A DNA stretch of 64,000 nucleotides, taken from assembly GCA_043557195.1 (NCBI GenBank), contig CP121314.1, positions 3,534,001 through 3,598,000 of the forward strand. Reading direction: 5' to 3'. The notes below the pieces were generated by a model, which worked only from the letters and a program-made list of their open reading frames with translations, searched no databases and had not been told where the DNA came from. Shown piece by piece: positions 1 through 9,933 of this stretch. A program made the translations under genes and the position numbers. This DNA comes from Jejuia sp043557195 (GTDB lineage: Bacteria; Bacteroidota; Bacteroidia; Flavobacteriales; Flavobacteriaceae). Within the stretch, counting starts at the first letter, position 1. Every line of letters begins with the position of its first letter.

Positions 1-63
1 TTTAATAAGCAGTTTAAGAAAATAATGGGTAGCACGCCTAAGCAGTATAGAGAAGCTGTTTGA
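1..63 (+). CDS. C-terminal end of an AraC-family DNA-binding domain (gene cut by window start)
   Basis: The first 63 bases read as one open frame ending in TGA, giving about 20 residues that end GSTPKQYREAV. This is the usual end of an AraC/XylS helix-turn-helix domain (FxKxFKKxxGxTPxxYR). The rest of the gene lies upstream of the window, so I cannot tell a free-standing AraC regulator from a hybrid two-component regulator with the same ending. It sits just before the sulfatase and the carrageenan-type locus and runs in the same direction, so it is a candidate regulator of that locus. AraC-type control of carrageenan regulons is known in marine flavobacteria; the link here is inference. Confidence 0.8.
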   Translation, partial: FNKQFKKIMGSTPKQYREAV

Positions 64-186
64 TTTTAAACCTTTAAAGTCCTATAATTCATTTAATCTT
101 AAAGTTACTATCTAAAAAAAACACTTTAGGATAAAATAGGCTTAACAGTAGATAACTTTATGCATCTAAAAGCATAATTCTGTGAT

Positions 187-194
187 TAATTTTG
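187..194 (+). promoter_or_regulatory. Possible Bacteroidota -7 promoter element TAATTTTG
   Basis: The octamer TAATTTTG fits the TAnnTTTG -7 consensus of Bacteroidota and lies 23 bases before the ATG of the modular sulfatase. I see no convincing TTG -33 element at the expected distance, so this is only a weak candidate. Confidence 0.35.
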
Positions 195-217
195 AAAAAA
201 TGCTACAATCATAGAAA

Positions 218-3205
218 ATGAAAAATTATACTTTAAGCAAATTACTAATAGTAGTTTTTGTTTTTTTAACTGCAAATACCTTTGCGCAAACCGAAAACAC
301 GAAACCAAATATCATTCTTATTTTCGCTGATGATTTGGGTTATACTGATGTGGGTTTTAATAGACCTGCAAATTTTCCAGAAGAATACGGTGTGATTCCT
401 ACACCAGAGTTAGACGCACTTGCCTCTAATGGTGTAATAGCCCAAAATGCTCACGTAGCGCATCCATTTTGCGGTCCAAGTAGGGCAGCTTTATTAACTG
501 GAGTTTATCCTCACAGAATATGTGCACAGTATAATTTAGAAAACAGTGTTGAAGACCTTAATGGTGTTACAACTAATGAAAAATTCTTCAGCAAGGTACT
601 ACAGGAAAATAATTATAACACTGCCGCTATTGGTAAGTGGCACGTTGGTGTTAGTAACGACTATATTCCAAACAATAGAGGGTTTGACTATTTCTTCGGA
701 ATGTTGGGAGGAGGGCATCAATACTTTGAGTCTGATTACGAAGCACAATGGATAAATAGTGGAGGTACAGTAACTAACGAGTATCGTGTGCCACTCTTGA
801 GAAATCAAGCCTATGTTACTCCAGCGGAATTTGATAATGACGAATACCTTACTGATATTCTTACTGAAGAAGCGGTAAACTATATTAATGCTAATGCTGC
901 AGATCCAGATCCATTCTTTATGTATTTGGCATATAATGCGCCTCACACACCATTACAAGCACCACAAGCTAAAATCGATGCATTTGATGCCGCTAACGGA
1001 GATGGTACTCCAGGTAGCACATTTTCTTCTGTTGTTGCCAATAGCTCTGATATTTTAAATGCTAATATACCAGGAAGCTGGACAGGGACTGAAGCAGAAT
1101 ATCGAGCAACATTGGTTGAAGATCGTTTAATATATGCCACCATGGTGAGTATTATGGATGAAGGTATTGGCTTAGTAAAAGATGCTTTAACTGCTAACGG
1201 AATTCTAAATAATACACTGATTGTTTTTATGAGTGATAATGGTGGTAAGTTGAGGCAGGCAGGAGCTGTAAACTATCCGCTAACACAAGGTAAGGGTAGT
1301 GTAGATGAAGGAGGGCATCGTGTACCAATGTTTTTGCATTGGCCTAATCAACTAAGTGCTGGTCAAACTTATGATCACTTAATATCATCAATAGATTTAT
1401 ATCCAACGTTTTTAGATTTAGCTGGGGCACCAGTACCTGTGGGTAAATTGCTTGAAGGAAAGTCTGTCATGAATAACGTAGTAGCAAACCAAGATGCTCG
1501 TCCTGGAGAAAATATGTATGTTTTGCGTCCGCAACTAGGTTTTCAAAACGGAGCCATCATGAAGGGAGATTATAAGATTGTTAAGAAAGGAAACAACAAT
1601 ACAACAGCAGGGTTCAAGTTATATAATATTATGACTGATCCAGGTGAAACAACCGATATACGAGGAACGGAACCTAATGCTGAAACCTTAATTGACGATA
1701 TGCTTACTGAAGGTGTAGCTTGGGTTTCAGAGTTTCAAGATGTAACCCCATGTTTTTACGATAATGATGGTGATGGCAGCGGGCACCCTCATAGTTTTTT
1801 ATGGAATGACGGAACGCTACCTAATTACGATGGTTTTTTTGGAATGCCACTTATAACTGATCCGGAGGTGATTAGTATTACCGCAGAAACAGATGCTGTA
1901 GAAGGGCAAACCGATGGTAGTTTTTATGTAAGCTTGCCAACTGGAATATTGGCTGATGCGGATATAACTATTACATATAACGTAAGTGGTGATGCTGCAA
2001 CCGATGGTTCAGATTACATAGTGTTATCTGGCACTTTAACAATTTTGGAAGGTACGAATGGCGCAAATATTACAATAGTTGCAAATGAAGACGGCATAGC
2101 TGAAGGCACGGAAACAGTTCTTATCCAATTGGCGAGTACATCCTTTGGGTCTATAAACACAACACCGGCACAAATTAATATTTCAGATGTTACTTTGCCA
2201 ACTAGTTTAACTACAGGAGATGTGGCAATTGTTGGTTATAAAGCTGATGCAGGAAACGTTGCTGAACTAGCATTCGTTATTTTAAAAGACGTCAACCCTG
2301 GAACATCAATTACTATATCGAATAGAAGTTGGAAAGATGATGGGTCTTTCAACTTAGGCGGTGGAGGAAGCCCGTATGCTATAGACGATGTGTTTTCTTG
2401 GACGGCCACTAGCACACATGATGCAGGTACAATATTCAAATTAGAAAGAAGTGGAATTGTTACCACGGTAATTAACAATGTAGAGACAGAGGTAGGCAAC
2501 ACAGTGCAAACCTTTGGTACAGATGGCGATTGGGATTTATCTCCTGTAGGAGATTCCGTTTTAATGTATAGTGGAGATACAGATACGCATCCTAGTGATA
2601 ACAGCAACCTTTGGCTTACAGGTTTAAATACTAATGGCGTTGAAAATGCAAGTATCCAAAATGCAGGTTGGGCAGTTGGTGGTGGTAATGCTTATTGTGA
2701 ACTTCCAGTAGCTCTGGTTGGATTTGATATAGATGTTACTGGAGGAGATGTTAACAACCCGTATGATCAAAATTTTGGCGTGTACGTAGGTAATACTTCT
2801 GGTGATGCCGCTACAATTAGAGCTAGCATTAATGATTATACAAATTGGAATTTGAACGAATCTAATGCTTATTTTTTATGGAATAGTAATGATACGGTTG
2901 GAGCTAACAGTGGTAATATATTTTTAGGACAAATTACGCTCTCATCTAATAGTGCTGATGAAATAGATTTGGGATTGAAAATATTTCCAAATCCAACAAG
3001 GAGCTATATTAAAATAACCTTAAACAATACCATAAATGATACTGACATTGAGCTACTAAGTCTAACTGGAAAACTAATAAAGAAATTTAAGGCAAAACAG
3101 AATCAAGTGCTAAGTGTTGATATTTCTGATTTAGCTTCTGGAATGTATTTATTGAAAGTAAGTTCAGATGGAGGATCTCAAATTCGTAAAATAATTAAGT
3201 ATTAA
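218..3205 (+). CDS. Modular S1-family sulfatase with Calx-beta-like and surface modules, T9SS-exported
   Basis: Secreted formylglycine-dependent sulfatase of 995 residues that would hydrolyse sulfate esters on a polysaccharide or oligosaccharide. After a signal peptide (about residues 1-23), the sulfatase domain begins at NIILIFADDLGYTDVG. The maturation motif is CGPSR with Cys85 as the residue converted to formylglycine, and the usual GKWH and SDNGG motifs follow. The catalytic domain ends near residue 520. A Calx-beta-like module lies at roughly 550-650, then an uncharacterised flavobacterial surface module starting GDVAIVGYKADAG, and a T9SS type A sorting tail (IFPNPTRSYIKI ... SGMYLLKVSS). 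At 995 residues it is about twice the family norm because of these tails. It stands alone, ahead of a strong terminator. Its sulfate-ester specificity cannot be read from the sequence. Confidence 0.92.
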   Translation: MKNYTLSKLLIVVFVFLTANTFAQTENTKPNIILIFADDLGYTDVGFNRPANFPEEYGVIPTPELDALASNGVIAQNAHVAHPFCGPSRAALLTGVYPHRICAQYNLENSVEDLNGVTTNEKFFSKVLQENNYNTAAIGKWHVGVSNDYIPNNRGFDYFFGMLGGGHQYFESDYEAQWINSGGTVTNEYRVPLLRNQAYVTPAEFDNDEYLTDILTEEAVNYINANAADPDPFFMYLAYNAPHTPLQAPQAKIDAFDAANGDGTPGSTFSSVVANSSDILNANIPGSWTGTEAEYRATLVEDRLIYATMVSIMDEGIGLVKDALTANGILNNTLIVFMSDNGGKLRQAGAVNYPLTQGKGSVDEGGHRVPMFLHWPNQLSAGQTYDHLISSIDLYPTFLDLAGAPVPVGKLLEGKSVMNNVVANQDARPGENMYVLRPQLGFQNGAIMKGDYKIVKKGNNNTTAGFKLYNIMTDPGETTDIRGTEPNAETLIDDMLTEGVAWVSEFQDVTPCFYDNDGDGSGHPHSFLWNDGTLPNYDGFFGMPLITDPEVISITAETDAVEGQTDGSFYVSLPTGILADADITITYNVSGDAATDGSDYIVLSGTLTILEGTNGANITIVANEDGIAEGTETVLIQLASTSFGSINTTPAQINISDVTLPTSLTTGDVAIVGYKADAGNVAELAFVILKDVNPGTSITISNRSWKDDGSFNLGGGGSPYAIDDVFSWTATSTHDAGTIFKLERSGIVTTVINNVETEVGNTVQTFGTDGDWDLSPVGDSVLMYSGDTDTHPSDNSNLWLTGLNTNGVENASIQNAGWAVGGGNAYCELPVALVGFDIDVTGGDVNNPYDQNFGVYVGNTSGDAATIRASINDYTNWNLNESNAYFLWNSNDTVGANSGNIFLGQITLSSNSADEIDLGLKIFPNPTRSYIKITLNNTINDTDIELLSLTGKLIKKFKAKQNQVLSVDISDLASGMYLLKVSSDGGSQIRKIIKY

Positions 3206-3277
3206 TAAAAAGAAAATAAAAATGATTAATAGCAATAATTATTTAAGAGACTATGTATAAAAATTTCTTCTTTTTAT

Positions 3278-3316
3278 AAGAGGCACTAAATTTAAATTTA
3301 GTGCCTCTTTTTTTTA
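3278..3316 (+). terminator. Rho-independent terminator after the modular sulfatase
   Basis: Perfect 16-bp inverted repeat without a spacer (arms 3278-3293 and 3294-3309, core AGAGGCACTAAATTT) followed directly by a run of T. It lies 73 bases after the sulfatase stop and separates that gene from the downstream locus. Confidence 0.9.
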
Positions 3317-3727
3317 TATTTTTATAGAAAATAGATTAGTTGTTTATAGGAATATCTTAGACAATATATAGTTGCTTTTGTAAGAATAAATTCTAATCTG
3401 CCAGCAGAAGGTCAATAGGAATTGAAAGAAAACAAGGTTTCAAGAATCTAATACTCCCTGTTATATAAAACAAAGCAAATATTTTAATATAACTGAAATG
3501 CATATTTATCGATGGTTTCAGAAGAAAATATAACTATGTAAATTCTTGGAGGGTACTTGATTAATAAAAGCTAGTACTAATGGCTTCGAATTTAAATTTG
3601 ATAGCAACTATTATATGGTTGAAATTTTTCAGGAGATAGACTTAGTGTAATTGTATAGTATTCACCTGAATGTGAGTGCATTAAATTGAAATAATAAATA
3701 ACTAGATGAATCAATTTTACAAACAAA
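3317..3727. other. Gene-free stretch between two convergent T9SS cargo genes
   Basis: About 400 bases lie between the terminators of two convergent genes. I read all frames and found only short open frames of under about 40 codons without recognisable similarity. No repeat or RNA structure stood out. It may hold decayed coding sequence, but nothing can be assigned. Confidence 0.5.
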
Positions 3728-3759
3728 AAAATCTCAAGACGTTTTAGCCTTGAGATTTT
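3728..3759 (-). terminator. Terminator for the minus-strand T9SS protein
   Basis: Eleven-base arms AAAATCTCAAG (3728-3738) and CTTGAGATTTT (3749-3759) with a 10-base loop. Read on the minus strand, the stem runs into a T tract (AAAAAA at 3725-3730 on the plus strand). It begins about 20 bases after the stop of the minus-strand gene. Confidence 0.85.
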
Positions 3760-3779
3760 AAATTATTAAATTAAAAGAA

Positions 3780-4562
3780 TTACTTCACAAATTTAGCAAA
3801 ACCTTCTTCTGTTTTGTAAATGTATATACCAGATGATAAATCCGAAACATCAATAGCTCTAGAACCTTGGCCTTCTTTAGCAACAGCTCCCATAATGTTG
3901 TAAATTTTATATTCAGAAGCTTTAGGAACATTTAATTTACCATAGGATATATAAACTTCTAGATTATTTTTATTAAATCTATCAGCAGATAATGTATTGC
4001 TTGCAGAAACTAAAATATTATCTACCAAAATGGCATCGGTATTGGCATTAGCACTAAGTATAGCATTAGAAGCAGATCTGAAAACTATTTGGAATCTATC
4101 TAAAGCACCAGTGTAACTTGCGTTAGTAACCTCAATATCATAAGTTGAAAAACTGCCAGCAGTATCTTGATTAATTGGAACATCTATTACATTAAAAAAA
4201 GATCCTCCTGCAACAGTTCTAGCTCTGAGTCGAAGTGTTCCAATTTCGCTAGAAGTGTTACTCACTTTAATTTGAAAGAATTTGTAAGTGTCAGCATCCA
4301 TTGTTGCAACGGCTGCGGGCCCATACATTATCACGTTTCTAGTATTGGCTCCAACATTTGGCCAAGAAACATTCAAAGCATCATTAGGATTGCTATTTGC
4401 AAAAACAGATACAAAAGCACCAGTACCAGATTGAGCAGTCCATCCCTCCCAGGTAGTACCATCAAAAGTGTATTCAATATCCGCTTGAGCATGCATTTGA
4501 TGAGTTCCAATAAAGCACATTAGTGCAGCAAAATAAAATTTAATAAGTAATAGTCTTTTCAT
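3780..4562 (-). CDS. Small T9SS-exported glycan-binding-like protein
   Basis: Secreted protein of 260 residues with no recognised catalytic domain. It has a signal peptide ending near HQMHAQA (about residue 26). A beta-rich module at about 30-190 begins YTFDGTTWEGWTA and ends with the DAILVDNILVSA pattern, typical of jelly-roll carbohydrate-binding-like domains. A T9SS type A sorting tail (YKIYNIMGAVAKEG ... SSGIYIYKTEEGFAKFVK) follows. It faces the modular sulfatase tail to tail and diverges from the susC gene. A role as a surface or secreted glycan-binding protein is inference from the fold pattern and location; a small domain with an unrecognised enzyme activity is the alternative. Confidence 0.75.
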   Translation of the reverse strand: MKRLLLIKFYFAALMCFIGTHQMHAQADIEYTFDGTTWEGWTAQSGTGAFVSVFANSNPNDALNVSWPNVGANTRNVIMYGPAAVATMDADTYKFFQIKVSNTSSEIGTLRLRARTVAGGSFFNVIDVPINQDTAGSFSTYDIEVTNASYTGALDRFQIVFRSASNAILSANANTDAILVDNILVSASNTLSADRFNKNNLEVYISYGKLNVPKASEYKIYNIMGAVAKEGQGSRAIDVSDLSSGIYIYKTEEGFAKFVK

Positions 4563-4887
4563 AATTAATGTTATTTTATTGATTTTTAATGAATTAATAG
4601 ACCTCTAAATTATAAAACACGTTGGCTTGTTAACCGTAAAAAATTACCCCGAAGTAGTACTAGATTATCTGATTTCTGACTACTAACTTTTCTTGTCTTC
4701 AACTAGGGTAATTTTAGATTAGTAAAGGTTAAATATTGCTAAATCCTATAGGTAAAGTGCCTTTAATTTTGTGACTGAGTATTCTTGAAATTTTTATAAA
4801 TCAAATACTCTAAAATAATCTATGGTAGTTTGTTGGATTTACTCATTCATGAATTACTAAGTATAAATTAAAACTAATACTAAAGAC
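4563..4887. promoter_or_regulatory. Divergent intergenic region with possible susC promoter (TAATTTTG at 4764-4771)
   Basis: This 325-base stretch holds no gene and must carry promoters for the divergent T9SS protein and the susC-led locus. TAATTTTG at 4764-4771 fits the TAnnTTTG -7 element. The nearest TTG (4736-4738) is 25 bases upstream, longer than usual, so the assignment is weak. If correct, the susC leader would be about 115 bases. I saw no clear operator dyad. Confidence 0.35.
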
Positions 4888-7800
4888 ATGAAATTAAAAA
4901 TGATGTATGATGCTAACAAGTTTAGGAACATTTGCTTGCTACTTGTATGTTTATGTTTCTACGGATTTTCGTTGGCACAAAACCAAGCCATAACGGTTAA
5001 GGGTGTTGTAACCAGTTCTGAAGATGGCGCTCCCATTCCTGGAGTTGCTGTTGTGCTACAAAAAAATGGAAGTACAAGTGGAGCTGTAACAGATTTTGAT
5101 GGTTTGTACCAAATTGAAGCAAGCATTGGAGACAAACTTTCATTCAGTTATCTAGGAATGAAATCTGTAACCCTGCCAGTAACAGGACCAAAACTAGATG
5201 TTCAGATGGATTCTGAAGCCGACGAACTTGATGAGGTGGTTGTAGTAGGTTTTGGTACCCAAAAGAAAAAGGAGGTTACTGGGGCTGTTTCACAAGTGAA
5301 AGCTGAAGAAATTGAAAATGTAGTAACGAGTGACATTGGTCAAGCACTACAAGGGCAAATTGCTGGGGTAAGTGTTACCGCTAATAGTGGAGAGCCTGGT
5401 GAAGGTTCTGGAATTCTAATTAGAGGTGTATCTTCCTTAACAGGATCAAATTCACCTTTATGGGTAGTTGATGGTGTACCTCAATCAAATGGAGATCCAG
5501 GATTAAACCCTAATGAAATTGAAACTATTGATGTTTTAAAAGATGCAGCGTCTGCCGCCATTTATGGTACACGTGCAGCAGGAGGTGTAATTTTGGTTAC
5601 CACTAAAAAGGGTAAACCTGGAAATACTGCCATTGAATTTGAGGTAATTAACGGGCTTCAAAAAATTACCCGTCAAACTCCTTTAATGAATACTAGGGAG
5701 CAGATATTTTTTGATCAGAATAATCCAACAATTACAGGGAGTCCAGCCAGATCCGACAGATTCAGTTTGTTAAATGATAACGATTTAAGAGATTTAACTG
5801 AAAATGATCTTGCACGTATTGATAGATATAATTTTAATATTTCTGGAGGTAATGAAGATGCCAATTATAGCGTAGTAATGGGGCTTTTCAATCAAGAGGG
5901 TATAGTAATCAATTCTAAGTTTAAGCGTTACAATTTAAGAGCTAACCTTAATATGGAAAAGAGTAAATGGACATTTAATAATGGTTTTGGTTTTACTATA
6001 GACCAAAGAGAACGTCCTAATTTTAACCTTTTGATTCTTGGACAAAGAGCATTTCCTTATTTAGATAAAATAGGCCCAAATAGTTTCAATGTTGTTAATG
6101 AAAATGATGAAAGTGCGGGCCCTTACGAACAAGTACTCGAAGCTTTAACTAGAGATAGACAAGTTGGAAGGTATCGTTTTGAAGGGAGCTCAAACATCAA
6201 ATATAAAATTAATGATAATTTAGAGTTAACGACACTTATTGCAGGTGTGTTTACGCACGAGCAAGAAAAGCAAATTCAACCAAGAATTGACCTATTTGAT
6301 TCCACGGGTAATAATTTAAGGTCAGACGAAGATAGTTTCGTTTTCGAGGGACGTGAGCAAACTATTTTAATCAATTGGAATGGTGGAATTAATTATAAAC
6401 AAGATTTTGGTAAGCATAATATAGGGGCTTTGGCCTTGATGAATATTGAGCAGGATTACTTCACATCTATCGGAGCTGTAAATAAAGGGTTGTCATTTTC
6501 TGATCCAGTAAATTTAACTCTAGGAACAACAGGTGCAGAAACACTGTCTTATGGTACCATTAGTGTTAATCGAGGTGTTATAAATGTTGCTCCAGATTAT
6601 AGAATTAAACGTGTTGGTACTATTGGACGTATTCAATATGGTTATGATGATAAGTATTTATTGAGTGCCAGTATGAGAATTGATGCTTCAAATCAGTTTT
6701 CAAAAGATAATCGTTATGCTTATTTCCCATCGGTGTCTGCTGGTTGGAATATTTCAGAAGAAAAATTTTGGAGACCACTAAAAAGAACAATCAATAGCTT
6801 TAAAATAAGAGGAAGTATCGGTACCACGGGTAACGATCGTTTTACACCTAATGCCATTTTTAGCCCCGTGATTACTGGGTACAATGCTTATTTTGGTTCT
6901 GGTGGTGCTGTAAATGAAGCTCCAGGGATTATACAACAATCTTTTGGTAACCCAGCACTTAAATGGGAGGTGACCACTCAACGTAACATTGGTGTGGATA
7001 TTAATATGTGGAAAAATAAGCTAACGTTTACAGCAGATTATTATAATACAGATAAAAAAGATTTATTATCAAACATTCGACTAAATCCAAGTTTTGGAGC
7101 ACCTGCAACTGTTGAGCGTTTTCAAGGCACTAACTTTGGAGTATTCAATATTGGAAACATGACCAATGAAGGTTTCGAGGCATCTTTAAGGTATCGCCCA
7201 AAAACAGGAAATGTAAGATGGAATCTTTTAGGAACGTTCACAACTAACAAAAACAGGGTAACAAGTATCAATGGAGATACAGACCGACTGATGTTTAGCA
7301 CCTTAACTATATTTGGAGATATAGAGTCTTTAGTGTCAGGATTAGAGGTAGGCCGCGAAGCAGGATCGTTTTTACTTTGGGAAACCGATGGTTTATTAAG
7401 AACAGACCAAGAAGTGGCAGACTACAACGCACAATTTGGTGAAAACGCTCAATTAGGAGATTTACGATATGTTGATAGTGATGGAGATGGCTCTCTTAGA
7501 GGTGAAGGCGATAGAGTATATAAAGGAAGCGGACTTCCAGATTATGAAGTAGGTCTTAACATTCAGGCAACTTATAAAAATTGGTTTTTTGCAGCAAATT
7601 GGTTTGGTTCCTTCGGAAACGAAGTATACAATGCTACACGCGCAAATGCTATGAGACAGGGGCGTCATAAAGATCTATTGTTTCAATACATACCAGGAGT
7701 AAATGAAAATACGCCAATCCCAGCTTATAGAAATAATAACAGAGGGGAAGCTAATTTTAATGGTAGTTCAGATTTCTTTGTAGAAGATGGTTCTTTTATA

Positions 7801-8028
7801 AGATTGAGAAATGTGGTAGTGTCTTATGCTTTACCCAATGATGTGGTAGAAAAACTCGGATTAGCCAGAGCCAGAATTTTTGCTAACGCCCAAAACGTAT
7901 TAACGATTTCAAAATATACTGGTCTAGATCCAGAGGTTGGAGGTAACAATATTCAAATAAAAGGTATTGATCGTGGTTTAATACCAATCACAGCAAGTTA
8001 TAACTTAGGTTTAAGATTAAATTTCTAG
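4888..8028 (+). CDS. susC: SusC-family TonB-dependent oligosaccharide transporter (locus 1)
   Basis: Outer-membrane TonB-dependent porin of 1046 residues that imports oligosaccharides together with its SusD lid. A signal peptide ends near FSLAQ (residue 31). A carboxypeptidase-regulatory-like domain follows (about 35-115, VKGVVTSSEDGAPIPGVAVVL). The TonB box and plug begin at DELDEVVVVGFGTQKKKEVTGA. The SusC signature is seen in LWVVDGVP, IETIDVLKDAASAAIYGTRAAGGVILVTTKKG, and the 22-stranded barrel ends with the aromatic C terminus LGLRLNF. The susD gene begins 4 bases after its stop. It is about as long as, and clearly related to, the second SusC at 33159. The cargo is inferred from neighbouring genes to be sulfated carrageenan oligosaccharides. 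Confidence 0.96.
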   Translation: MKLKMMYDANKFRNICLLLVCLCFYGFSLAQNQAITVKGVVTSSEDGAPIPGVAVVLQKNGSTSGAVTDFDGLYQIEASIGDKLSFSYLGMKSVTLPVTGPKLDVQMDSEADELDEVVVVGFGTQKKKEVTGAVSQVKAEEIENVVTSDIGQALQGQIAGVSVTANSGEPGEGSGILIRGVSSLTGSNSPLWVVDGVPQSNGDPGLNPNEIETIDVLKDAASAAIYGTRAAGGVILVTTKKGKPGNTAIEFEVINGLQKITRQTPLMNTREQIFFDQNNPTITGSPARSDRFSLLNDNDLRDLTENDLARIDRYNFNISGGNEDANYSVVMGLFNQEGIVINSKFKRYNLRANLNMEKSKWTFNNGFGFTIDQRERPNFNLLILGQRAFPYLDKIGPNSFNVVNENDESAGPYEQVLEALTRDRQVGRYRFEGSSNIKYKINDNLELTTLIAGVFTHEQEKQIQPRIDLFDSTGNNLRSDEDSFVFEGREQTILINWNGGINYKQDFGKHNIGALALMNIEQDYFTSIGAVNKGLSFSDPVNLTLGTTGAETLSYGTISVNRGVINVAPDYRIKRVGTIGRIQYGYDDKYLLSASMRIDASNQFSKDNRYAYFPSVSAGWNISEEKFWRPLKRTINSFKIRGSIGTTGNDRFTPNAIFSPVITGYNAYFGSGGAVNEAPGIIQQSFGNPALKWEVTTQRNIGVDINMWKNKLTFTADYYNTDKKDLLSNIRLNPSFGAPATVERFQGTNFGVFNIGNMTNEGFEASLRYRPKTGNVRWNLLGTFTTNKNRVTSINGDTDRLMFSTLTIFGDIESLVSGLEVGREAGSFLLWETDGLLRTDQEVADYNAQFGENAQLGDLRYVDSDGDGSLRGEGDRVYKGSGLPDYEVGLNIQATYKNWFFAANWFGSFGNEVYNATRANAMRQGRHKDLLFQYIPGVNENTPIPAYRNNNRGEANFNGSSDFFVEDGSFIRLRNVVVSYALPNDVVEKLGLARARIFANAQNVLTISKYTGLDPEVGGNNIQIKGIDRGLIPITASYNLGLRLNF

Positions 8029-8032
8029 AAAG

Positions 8033-9892
8033 ATGAAAAAGATAAAATATATATACATTATACTATTAGGTGTTCTTGCATTTTCTTGTGAGGAATACCT
8101 GGATGAACCTAATCCAAACGCACCAGAACTTTTAGAATCTGTAAACAACTTGGAAGATTCTAATAAAGTGCTAAACGGCGTTTATAACTCGTTATTCAAT
8201 CATTTTCTATTAAGTTTAGAAGAAGATAATTATCGTGCCGATATTGGCGCTATGAGAAACAGAAGACTACCTACTGGAGGTGGATTAAACGAGCACGTAG
8301 ACTTTTATTTTAAAACTGTTACGCCAAGTACAAGGAGAATAGATCAGCGTTGGGGTGCTTTATACCGCGGCATTTTCTTTGCTAACCAAGCATTGGCAGC
8401 GCTAGATAAAATTCGTCCAGGATTAGAAGGCGCTGAGCTAGAGGAGTGGAATCGTCAACGTGCACAAGCCTTATTTTTTAGAGGAACGTATCACTTTTAT
8501 TTACATTCAGTATTTAATAATGGAAACATTATAATTCGTGATGCTTACGAACCAGATGTTACTAAAAGAAATAAGTCTGTGTCTCCATCGCAAGAAGTTA
8601 TTGCGTTCTTCAGAAAAGATTTAGAAGAAGCAATTGAAAGTTTACCTATGCCTGCTGAAGTTGGTGAGAACGGACGAATTAGTAAAGGTGCAGCTACAAT
8701 GATTTTAGCAAACTCTTATTTATATGAAGGCACTGAGGGCGGTACAAGAAATATGGAGCTTATCAATAAAGCGCAAGCACTTTACGAAAGTTTACGAGAT
8801 GATTTTGGATATGCTTTGGAAACAGAGGTGAATCCAATAACAGGTTCAAACATGTTTACAACAGCTGGAGAGTTTAATAGCGAATCTATTTTCGAGATTA
8901 ATTATACAACAGCTTTTGGTTTAGAACTAAATGAGTTTGATGAAAGAAGCCCACATACACGATTGGCATCAAGAACTGGTCATTTTAATTTTGGAGCGCA
9001 AGACTTTATGCAACCTGCTACATGGTTGATGATGGCTTATGAAGCAGAACCTATTGATCCTTCAAATCCTGTAAACACGGTGATTAATGGCGCTGGAGAA
9101 CCAGATTTGAGAAGGGTTTCATTAAGAGCATCTAATATGATATTTTTAAATGACGATTTAGATACGCCTGTATATGGTGGACCTAATGCTATTAACGCAG
9201 GTAGGTTTACTGGGTTGGCTAGTAGAAATCTTACTATTTCAGCATTCAAAAAATATACAAATCATGATATTGCAGTTGTTCAGGAATCATCACTTAATGG
9301 AAATAGACTAAAATCTGGTAAGAATGTAGTAGTAAATAGATTAGCAGAAGTATTATTGAATTTAGCAGAATGTTACATCTATAACGGACGTTTAGATGAT
9401 GCCATAACTGAAATCAATAAAATTAGAAACAGATGGGCGCTAATACCTTTAGATATTAATTCGCAATTAAATAATGATGGTGTGCCTTATGATGAAACTA
9501 GTTTGATGGAGCATTTAATGTTCACAGAAAAACCACTAGAACTTGCTGCTGAAGGACACGCTACACGTATTATAGATTTAAGACGTTGGGGTGTTGCACA
9601 AGACCGTTTTGCTGCACTAAGTACGAAATTCTATCAAGGAACATTTTATCCAAAAGATGGTCGTCGTCAGGTTACTCCAGAATTAGCTAGAGGACCATTA
9701 GCAAGAATTACAAGAGCACTAAGTGATATCGCTGAATTAGATCCAGTAGATGTGCCAGCAGATGAAGCCACGAGAGAGCAACAAAACATATTTAATGAAT
9801 TTATGTTTTCAGCACAGAACTATCCAGCTAATGGAGGTTATTTACCTATACCTGCAGAAGAGGAAGTAAGTAATAACGAAGTTGGAAATTAA
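8033..9892 (+). CDS. susD: SusD/RagB-family surface glycan-binding lipoprotein (locus 1)
   Basis: Outer-membrane lipoprotein of 619 residues that forms the glycan-capturing lid over the SusC barrel. The signal ends at the lipobox with Cys19 (LAFSC), followed by EEYLDEPNPNAP, a common SusD start. RagB/SusD tetratricopeptide-type helices follow (RWGALYRGIFFANQALAALDKI; RAQALFFRGTYHFYLHSVFNNG). The conserved C-terminal motif PLELAAEGHATRIIDLRRWG is present. It is translationally close to susC, with a 4-base gap. Its C-terminal region matches that of the second SusD at 36374 closely, which supports a duplication of the set. Confidence 0.96.
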   Translation: MKKIKYIYIILLGVLAFSCEEYLDEPNPNAPELLESVNNLEDSNKVLNGVYNSLFNHFLLSLEEDNYRADIGAMRNRRLPTGGGLNEHVDFYFKTVTPSTRRIDQRWGALYRGIFFANQALAALDKIRPGLEGAELEEWNRQRAQALFFRGTYHFYLHSVFNNGNIIIRDAYEPDVTKRNKSVSPSQEVIAFFRKDLEEAIESLPMPAEVGENGRISKGAATMILANSYLYEGTEGGTRNMELINKAQALYESLRDDFGYALETEVNPITGSNMFTTAGEFNSESIFEINYTTAFGLELNEFDERSPHTRLASRTGHFNFGAQDFMQPATWLMMAYEAEPIDPSNPVNTVINGAGEPDLRRVSLRASNMIFLNDDLDTPVYGGPNAINAGRFTGLASRNLTISAFKKYTNHDIAVVQESSLNGNRLKSGKNVVVNRLAEVLLNLAECYIYNGRLDDAITEINKIRNRWALIPLDINSQLNNDGVPYDETSLMEHLMFTEKPLELAAEGHATRIIDLRRWGVAQDRFAALSTKFYQGTFYPKDGRRQVTPELARGPLARITRALSDIAELDPVDVPADEATREQQNIFNEFMFSAQNYPANGGYLPIPAEEEVSNNEVGN

Positions 9893-9933
9893 TTATAGTT
9901 GGCGAGACAGATAAAAACATTAAAAAGAAACAA

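Noticed and set aside
2236..2607. A 123-codon minus-strand frame within the modular sulfatase
   Set aside because: It is a shadow of a real coding frame, with no signal or domain.
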